Positions 59,339 through 64,000 of a DNA stretch of 64,000 nucleotides are shown here, in pieces. The position numbers were made by a program, and so were the translations under genes. Below the pieces are notes generated by a model that was not told the DNA's origin, ran no database searches, and worked only from the letters and a program-made list of their open reading frames with translations. The stretch's first letter is position 1. The number at the start of each line of letters is the position of its first letter. The stretch is from Bin87 sp034420475 (GTDB lineage Bacteria > Chloroflexota > Dehalococcoidia > Lucifugimonadales > UBA3495): the NCBI GenBank assembly GCA_034420475.1, contig DAOULH010000069.1:7750-71749 (forward strand), given 5' to 3'.

Positions 59339-59908
59339 ATGACCACGCAACAGCCGACCGCCGCGCCGCCGGTCACGCTGGCGGAGTACGCCGCGCTGCC
59401 CAAGCATCCCCGCTGCGAGCTGATCAAAGGAGTCCTGGTCGAACTGATGGTTGCGTCGGAAGAACACGAACACACCGGTTCCCTGGTCAATTGGCGGATG
59501 GCGGCGCATGTTTTCCCCAACCGGTTGGGGCGGGTGTACACCGGCAGTCGCGGGTACATCACCGGGCCCGATTCACCTGCCACGTCACGGATGCCCGACG
59601 TTTCATTCGTGTCCAACGCACGGCTGGCGCAACCCGACCTGGCGGGAAAGCTCTACAACGGTGCGCCGGACCTGGCCGTCGAAATTCTGTCCGAGAGCAA
59701 CACACCAACCCAAATCGCTCAGAAGATCAGGGAATACCTGGGCGCCGGCGGCAAAGCCGTCTGGGTAATCGACATCGACGCTCGCACGCTGACGGTGCAC
59801 ACCGCAGACGCGCCGCCGCTGGTTCTGACCGACGCCGACACGGTGGACGGCGAGGACTATCTGCCGGGCTTTGCGTGCGCCGTGGCGGATATACTGCCGG
59901 CTCTCTGA
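59339..59908 (+). CDS. Uma2 family protein, tandem copy 1
   Basis: 189 aa, with gaggagg upstream. TLAEYAALPKHPRCELIKGV, then TSRMPDVSFVSNARLAQPDL, GAPDLAVEILSESNTPTQIA and GGKAVWVIDIDARTLTVHT form the short Uma2 type without coiled coil. Acidic residues in MPDVSF and LAVEILS are intact. Nearly identical to copy 2 except for a segment around residues 50-75. Confidence 0.85.
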   Translation: MTTQQPTAAPPVTLAEYAALPKHPRCELIKGVLVELMVASEEHEHTGSLVNWRMAAHVFPNRLGRVYTGSRGYITGPDSPATSRMPDVSFVSNARLAQPDLAGKLYNGAPDLAVEILSESNTPTQIAQKIREYLGAGGKAVWVIDIDARTLTVHTADAPPLVLTDADTVDGEDYLPGFACAVADILPAL

Positions 59909-59922
59909 CTCGGAGGTGCCAC

Positions 59923-60498
59923 ATGACCACGCAACAAACCGCCGCGCCGCCGGTTACGCTGGCCGAGTACGCCGCGCTGCCCAAGCATCCCCGCTACGAA
60001 CTGGTCAAAGGAGTCCTGGTCGAACTGATGGTAGCGTCGGAAGAACACGAACATACCGGATCACTGGTAGTCATAAGGGTCGGCAATCATGTGCTGTTGA
60101 ATCGGCTGGGCCGCGTGTACCTCAGCAACCGAGGGTACGTTACCGGCCCGAACTCGCCGGCCACTTCCAGAATGCCCGACGTTTCCTTCGTTTCCAACGC
60201 ACGCCTTTCCCAACCTGATCTCGCAGGAATGCTTTACGATGGCGCGCCGGACCTGGCCGTCGAAATTCTGTCCGAGAGCAACACAACAACCCAGATCGCT
60301 CAGAAGATCCGCGAATACCTGGGCGCCGGCGGCAAAGCCGTCTGGGTCATCGACATCGACGCCCGCACGCTGACAGTGCACACTCCCGATGCGCCGCCGC
60401 TGGTTCTGACCGACGCCGACACGGTGGACGGTGAGGACTATCTGCCCGGCTTCATCTGCGCCGTGGCCGATATGCTGCCGGCCCGGGCCGCCGGCTAA
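59923..60498 (+). CDS. Uma2 family protein, tandem copy 2
   Basis: 191 aa from ATG 59923 (cggaggt). It shares most of its residues with copy 1; differences cluster around residues 45-75 (SLVVIRVGNHVLLNRLGRVY) and after TSRMPDVSFVSNARL. The stop overlaps the stop of the convergent selenoprotein gene (CTAA). A recent tandem duplication or gene conversion is likely. Confidence 0.85.
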   Translation: MTTQQTAAPPVTLAEYAALPKHPRYELVKGVLVELMVASEEHEHTGSLVVIRVGNHVLLNRLGRVYLSNRGYVTGPNSPATSRMPDVSFVSNARLSQPDLAGMLYDGAPDLAVEILSESNTTTQIAQKIREYLGAGGKAVWVIDIDARTLTVHTPDAPPLVLTDADTVDGEDYLPGFICAVADMLPARAAG

Positions 60499-60824
60499 AC
60501 GAGGGAGGCGCGCCGGCCCAGCGTGACGCCGTGGGGCAGCACGATGGTGGCCTTCAGGTTCCGGAAGAGCAGGAACCGGCTCATGGACAGGCTGACCTGC
60601 TGAGCGTATTCGGCGATGCCGGGGGCCAGGTACAGGGTGATGTCGTCCTGGCTGGCCGGGTCGTAGGACTCCAGGCTGCGGCGACGGCGCACGTTGGTAT
60701 CGACCGATACCTCCACGGACTCGCCGCTTCAACCCTTCCAGCAGATCAAGTCGACGACGGCCTGGCCACCCTTGTGCCTGATGAACTGGGCGGCTTCGGG
60801 GGTTATTTCAAGCTGTGCGGTCAT
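60495..60824 (-). CDS. HesB-like (CC/Se motif) selenoprotein, in-frame TGA read as Sec
   Basis: 109 aa if the TGA at 60729-60731 is selenocysteine (residue 32). The N-terminal part MTAQLEITPEAAQFIRHKGG, then QAVVDLICWKG, resembles the HesB-like/CC-Se motif family. The frame continues without break past the TGA (SGESVEVSVDTN to FLLFRNLKATIVLPHG). A hairpin at 60696-60711, 17 bases after the TGA, has a 6-bp stem GGUAUC/GAUACC and loop GGUC, within bacterial SECIS rules. It starts 8 bp after the HicA-like gene. If not Sec, it is a pseudogene with one stop. Confidence 0.65.
60696..60711 (-). promoter_or_regulatory. putative bacterial SECIS hairpin
   Basis: On the minus strand GGTATC-GGTC-GATACC forms a perfect 6-bp stem with a 4-nt loop starting in GG. 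The loop GU is 24-25 bases after the TGA. After a 2x2 internal loop, four more pairs (CGUG with CGUG) can extend the stem below. This matches the known SelB-binding layout (guanine in the first loop positions, 16-37 nt from UGA). Confidence 0.62.
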
Positions 60825-60832
60825 GTTGTTCA

Positions 60833-61120
60833 CTAGTCCAGGGGCTGGCCGTCCCACGGCGCGTCGGGATCGAGATAGCGGCGTGGAATATCGCCCCGGA
60901 GGGCGGCACGAAACTCCTCGGCGCTGTTCATTTTGAGTTGCACGATAGCGATCTCTCCCATCAGATCGGCGTCCACTTCTTTGTCTCCATGCGACACCTT
61001 TGTCCGCAGGCGCAGCCAAGCATGTATGAAGTAAGCATGGTCCCGGTTGCTTTGTGTAAAGCCCATCCTGCGCAGTAATCGAAGCAACTGCCTGGTCTTG
61101 ACGTTGGCAATCCTAACCAT
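60833..61120 (-). CDS. HicA-like toxin, cassette 3
   Basis: 95 aa. MVRIANVKTRQLLRLLRRMG, then SNRDHAYFIHAWLRLRTKVS and GDKEVDADLMGEIAIVQLKM, is the HicA-like fold with His in RDH in place of the usual GSH. The unusual tail AEEFRAALRGDIPRRYLDPD, then APWDGQPLD, is common to cassettes 3-5 and absent in classic HicA. It starts 3 bp after its HicB partner. Confidence 0.7.
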   Translation of the reverse strand: MVRIANVKTRQLLRLLRRMGFTQSNRDHAYFIHAWLRLRTKVSHGDKEVDADLMGEIAIVQLKMNSAEEFRAALRGDIPRRYLDPDAPWDGQPLD

Positions 61121-61123
61121 AAC

Positions 61124-61414
61124 CTAAGCGGGCACTCGATTGCGCGCCGGGGCGACCTGCTTCACCCAGCAGGCGGTTCCATTCTCGTCCAGTTCCTCCG
61201 TCAATCTACGGATCGCATCCTGAGCTTCTTGTCCGGTTTTGAATCTTTCCGGCTCATGATCCAGATAGATGGCCATGGTATCCGCAACGTCAGCCAGAGC
61301 CTCAGCTTCCGTGTCTCCCTGGCCATGAGCATGATCGATGGCCGGGCAAATCGCCGCGTAGCAGATTGAACCATCGGACAAGGTTCCGCGCCAAAAGACA
61401 ACGTCGAATTCCAT
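61124..61414 (-). CDS. HicB-like antitoxin, cassette 3
   Basis: 96 aa. MEFDVVFWRGTLSDGSICYA and CPAIDHAHGQGDTEAEALAD, then VADTMAIYLDHE, give the HicB core with the QGDT motif. Same length as the other two copies downstream. Preceded by a conserved gaggatgtgaaac leader that recurs in cassette 4. Confidence 0.75.
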   Translation of the reverse strand: MEFDVVFWRGTLSDGSICYAAICPAIDHAHGQGDTEAEALADVADTMAIYLDHEPERFKTGQEAQDAIRRLTEELDENGTACWVKQVAPARNRVPA

Positions 61415-61430
61415 GTTTCACATCCTCAGG

Positions 61431-61718
61431 CTAGTCCGGGGGCTGGCCGTCCCACGGCGCGTCGGGGTCGATATAGCGGCGTGGAATATCGCCCCGGAGG
61501 GCGGCGCGAAACTCCTCGGCGCTGTTCATCTTCAGCTGCTTGATGGCTATGCGTCCCATAAGTGCCGAGCCGATGTCTTTATCTCCGTGCGATATCTTGG
61601 TCCACAGGTTCAACCACTCATGGTAGAAGTATATGTGGTCACGGTCATACCGCTCGAATTTCATCCTGAGTAGCAATCTGATCAGGTCTCGCGCCTTGAC
61701 GTTGGCGATCCTCGGCAT
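61431..61718 (-). CDS. HicA-like toxin, cassette 4
   Basis: 95 aa from ATG 61718. MPRIANVKARDLIRLLLRMK, YDRDHIYFYHEWLNLWTKIS and GDKDIGSALMGRIAIKQLKM, then the shared tail AEEFRAALRGDIPRRYIDPD. It starts 2 bp after its HicB partner. The end region (dccc tail WDGQPPD) is almost the same at DNA level as in cassettes 3 and 5. Confidence 0.7.
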   Translation of the reverse strand: MPRIANVKARDLIRLLLRMKFERYDRDHIYFYHEWLNLWTKISHGDKDIGSALMGRIAIKQLKMNSAEEFRAALRGDIPRRYIDPDAPWDGQPPD

Positions 61719-61720
61719 CG

Positions 61721-62011
61721 CTACACTACCACTGAGTTTCGGCGAGGCTCCACTTGACGCACCCAAAAAACTACGCCATCCGCTGTCAACTCCGCAATCT
61801 CCTCGGACAATGCATCTTGCGCAGCTTGACCAGCTTTTACTCTGCCAGGCATTTTTTCTGCAAACACGGCCATGGTGTCTGCGGCGTCGACCAAAGCTTC
61901 TTCCTCAGTGTCGCCCTGGCCATGGGCATGGGCAATGGCGGGGCAGAGCGCAGCGTAGCAAATCGAGCCGTCTGACAAAGTGTCGCGCCAAACGACAACG
62001 TCGAATTCCAT
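61721..62011 (-). CDS. HicB-like antitoxin, cassette 4
   Basis: 96 aa. MEFDVVVWRDTLSDGSICYA, then LCPAIAHAHGQGDTEEEALV. It shares the first 20 residues with cassette 3 except for two. It is the middle of the three tandem cassettes. Confidence 0.75.
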   Translation of the reverse strand: MEFDVVVWRDTLSDGSICYAALCPAIAHAHGQGDTEEEALVDAADTMAVFAEKMPGRVKAGQAAQDALSEEIAELTADGVVFWVRQVEPRRNSVVV

Positions 62012-62027
62012 GTTTCACATCCTCAGG

Positions 62028-62315
62028 CTAGTCCAGAGGCTGGCCGTCCCACGGCGCGTCGGGGTCCAGGTAGCGGCGGGGGATGTTGCCACGCAGGGCG
62101 GCGCGAAACTCCTCGGCGCTGTTCATCTTCAACTGATTAATGGCTATGTCACCCATTAGCGCAGCACCTACCTCTTTATCGCCGTGTGAGACCATGACCG
62201 ACAATCTCAACCACTCATGATAGAAGTAGACGTGATCCCGATTGTACTGAACAAATCTCATACGACGAAGCAGGCGGATCAGCTCCCGGGTTTTGACGTT
62301 GGCGATTCTGGGCAT
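62028..62315 (-). CDS. HicA-like toxin, cassette 5
   Basis: 95 aa from ATG 62315. MPRIANVKTRELIRLLRRMR, YNRDHVYFYHEWLRLSVMVS, GDKEVGAALMGDIAINQLKM, then AEEFRAALRGNIPRRYLDPD. Starts 2 bp after the HicB-like gene. The putative catalytic His is in RDH as in the other copies. Confidence 0.7.
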   Translation of the reverse strand: MPRIANVKTRELIRLLRRMRFVQYNRDHVYFYHEWLRLSVMVSHGDKEVGAALMGDIAINQLKMNSAEEFRAALRGNIPRRYLDPDAPWDGQPLD

Positions 62316-62317
62316 CG

Positions 62318-62608
62318 TTATGCGCGAACCGCAATCCGGCGAGGCGTGACCTGACGGAACCAATGCGGAATGTCATCCGCGGCTAGTTCTGCCACCAGTT
62401 CCGACATTTCGTGCTGAGCTGCCTGGCCGGTCTTGAGCCTTTCCGGTATATGCTCCAGGAAGCAGGCAATGCTGTCTGCAACTTCAACCAGCGCTTCCGC
62501 TTCGGTATCCCCTTGACCGTTGGCGTGGTTCAGTGCAGGGAAAACTGCGGCGTAGCACTTGGAACCGTCGGACAGGTCATCCAGCCAGACAACAACTTCG
62601 TATTCCAT
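62318..62608 (-). CDS. HicB-like antitoxin, cassette 5
   Basis: 96 aa. MEYEVVVWLDDLSDGSKCYA, then FPALNHANGQGDTEAEALVE. Most divergent of the three antitoxins, and first in transcription order. Upstream agagaggg is a fair ribosome binding site. Confidence 0.75.
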   Translation of the reverse strand: MEYEVVVWLDDLSDGSKCYAAVFPALNHANGQGDTEAEALVEVADSIACFLEHIPERLKTGQAAQHEMSELVAELAADDIPHWFRQVTPRRIAVRA

Positions 62609-62649
62609 TATATCCCTCTCTGCTTTCGTAAGAGCAATTATATTCTGAG

Positions 62650-63252
62650 CTACGATGCCGTCGCCAACAGCAACGTGTTCCGCGCTTCAATCGACGCGGG
62701 ATGCACCAGCGAACCCTTGTCCAGCATCCGGACGACGTTCCTGGTGAGGAACATGGTCATGGCGGCAGGGAGGTCGTTTTCGGCCAGTTCCTTCAGCTCG
62801 CCCTGCCAGGGGTAGCGCTTGACCTTTACCGGGTCCAGCTTGTCCGCTAGGAACACGATGTGGGCGATGGAGTCGCCGCCGGTCGGGTCGCCGGTGGTGT
62901 GCCAGTAGATGGCGTTGTAGAGTTGAGGATGGCCCAGGCCGTCCTCGCGCTTGAGCAGCTCCGCGCCCACCATGCCGTGGAGGATGTCCGGGTTGCGCCG
63001 CTCGAACTCGGTGACCGGAGGCAGGTCGTACTCCTCCATGCGGAGGAGGTTCTCCAAGCCGGAGAAATGCTTGGTGGCGTCGTGGGCCAGGCCCGTCAGG
63101 CCGATAGCCTCCACGTCCTCCCCGTGACGCTCGGCGAGACCGCGGGCGATCTGCTCGACCCGCTGGCAGTGCTCCTGGAGTCCGGGCGGGAGGCGGCGGA
63201 TCCGGCGGTGGATACGGTCCACCACGCGGTCGGAGATTTCGATGGTGGTCAT
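62650..63252 (-). CDS. yqeK: YqeK-type HD-domain hydrolase
   Basis: 200 aa. LQEHCQRVEQIARGLAERHG, then TGLAHDATKHFSG with the HD pair, HGMVGAELLKRE and AIYWHTTGD follow the YqeK order of metal-binding His and Asp. SIAHIVFLADKLDPVKVKRY is also typical. YqeK is a symmetrical Ap4A hydrolase usually beside nadD or rsfS; neither is here. Confidence 0.85.
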   Translation of the reverse strand: MTTIEISDRVVDRIHRRIRRLPPGLQEHCQRVEQIARGLAERHGEDVEAIGLTGLAHDATKHFSGLENLLRMEEYDLPPVTEFERRNPDILHGMVGAELLKREDGLGHPQLYNAIYWHTTGDPTGGDSIAHIVFLADKLDPVKVKRYPWQGELKELAENDLPAAMTMFLTRNVVRMLDKGSLVHPASIEARNTLLLATAS

Positions 63253-63285
63253 GGTGTGGTCACCCTCGCTTGGTGCAGATCACGG

Positions 63286-63690
63286 TCATCCCCGCGTCGG
63301 AATATCACCGCCCCAACCTCGCCGGAGCGCCGCAACGGGCGCCAGTTCTTCGTTGACGGGATCAACCGCCAGCGTCAGGATCTGCAGCGTGGTTGCGCCG
63401 ATACACTGGCCGCTTTCGTCGGGCCAGAATGCCACCGGGCAAATGCTGCTGAAGGTTTCGCCGGACCGAACCGTTATAGAAATCCGGGCGAGCCCGCGGG
63501 GACACCGCAGAGTGCTCCCATCGGCCAGGACGTAGTCCATCGGCCGTTCCGTCGCCGGGATGTGCAGCCATTCCAGCAGGTCCGCAGGGAAAGCGGATTC
63601 GGTGGCGCCGGTATCCACCAGAGCAGTCACCGGGTGCATATCGCCCCCGGTGATGTTGCCGATGTGGATTTCGGTCGTGAAATCGCCCAT
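63286..63690 (-). CDS. clan AA (retropepsin-like) aspartic protease
   Basis: 134 aa. ALVDTGATESAFPADLLEWL holds the single DTG(A) active-site motif, followed by MDYVLADGSTLRCPRGLARI and a final IGATTLQILTLAVDP strand. This is the small bacterial clan AA type that works as a dimer. No signal peptide. 33 bp before the yqeK gene on the same strand. Confidence 0.83.
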   Translation of the reverse strand: MGDFTTEIHIGNITGGDMHPVTALVDTGATESAFPADLLEWLHIPATERPMDYVLADGSTLRCPRGLARISITVRSGETFSSICPVAFWPDESGQCIGATTLQILTLAVDPVNEELAPVAALRRGWGGDIPTRG

Positions 63691-63694
63691 TGCG

Positions 63695-64000
63695 TCAGCC
63701 CATGTCTTCCAGCGCGCGGCCGCCCAGCAGGTGCATGTGGGGCCAGGCGATGGTCTGGCCGGCGTCCTCGCCGTTGTTGACCACCAGGCGGTAGCCGCTG
63801 ATGGTCACTCCCTCGCGGCGAGCCATCTCGGCGGCGACCACGAACAGGTGCCCCATGGTGGCCTCCATGGCGGGGCTGATGTAATCCAGCCCGTTGATGG
63901 GCATGTTCGGGATGATCAGCAGATGCACCGGCGCTTTGGGGTTGATGTCGCGCACCACGAAGCAGCGCTCGTCCCGGTAGATCACGTCGGGATGCAGCGG
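63695..64000 (-). CDS. HIT family protein, N-terminus outside window
   Basis: The frame is open to the right edge (reading PLHPDVIYRDERCFVVRDIN), so the start lies beyond 64000. NPKAPVHLLIIPNMPINGLD and GYRLVVNNGEDAGQT match HINT-type HIT proteins. The HIT triad region reads IAWPHMHLLGGR, so the first His of HxHxHxx is Trp here while the next two are kept. Nucleotidyl hydrolase or transferase. It is followed within 4 bp by the aspartic protease gene. Confidence 0.85.
   Translation of the reverse strand, partial: PLHPDVIYRDERCFVVRDINPKAPVHLLIIPNMPINGLDYISPAMEATMGHLFVVAAEMARREGVTISGYRLVVNNGEDAGQTIAWPHMHLLGGRALEDMG

Overview
The window is high-GC bacterial DNA with short intergenic gaps and no phage, conjugation or rRNA genes. 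The gene mix suggests a Chloroflexota (SAR202/Dehalococcoidia-like) genome: luciferase-like flavin oxidoreductases, GMC oxidoreductases, an HsaA-type flavin monooxygenase, a DUF1501/DUF1800 pair, a DUF3090/SCO1664 pair and many Uma2 genes. This is an inference from gene content; there is no marker gene to settle it.

Layout. 1-3.3 kb: two signal-less NMT1/THI5-like proteins around small unknown genes, with a 155-bp direct repeat. 3.4-6.9 kb: flavin oxidoreductases and a beta-propeller lactonase, then tRNA-Ala(TGC). 7-9 kb: two toxin-antitoxin (TA) pairs. 9.3-17 kb: catabolic genes (GMC oxidase, VOC, MFS, hydrolase, enoyl-CoA hydratase, nitroreductase, MetE-like). 17-24 kb: a dCTP-deaminase-like gene, a DUF1501-NHL-DUF1800 cluster and a second GMC oxidase. 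23.8-25 kb: PIN and HicBA modules. 27-30 kb: a molybdate transporter (modABC). 31-35.5 kb: DUF3090/SCO1664, a flavin oxidoreductase, and a TOPRIM-like DUF4276 gene with an AAA ATPase that resembles a two-gene defence module. 36-42 kb: a moxR-DUF58-transglutaminase cassette split by two HicBA-like modules. 43-57 kb: a TA pair, Uma2 genes, aldehyde dehydrogenase, a protease, Fic, TrmI, an HDAC-like enzyme and a NirK-type nitrite reductase. 57.9-64 kb: a Mg-chelatase-like ATPase, tandem Uma2 genes, a probable selenoprotein, three tandem HicBA-like modules, YqeK, a clan AA protease and a HIT protein.

The most notable signal is at 60495-60824. A HesB-like reading frame is interrupted by one in-frame TGA, followed at bacterial-SECIS distance by a perfect 6-bp hairpin with a GGUC loop. 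Read through as selenocysteine it gives one 109-aa protein.

The window is also rich in non-coding palindromes: a GTCATTGCGAG family (about 80-150 bp), a family of about 107 bp with TCAGAATCAGGATT arms, and one 153-bp MITE-like element nested in a GTCATTGCGAG copy with an apparent 5-bp target duplication. One GTCATTGCGAG copy supplies the start codon and the whole lipoprotein signal peptide of a serine protease.
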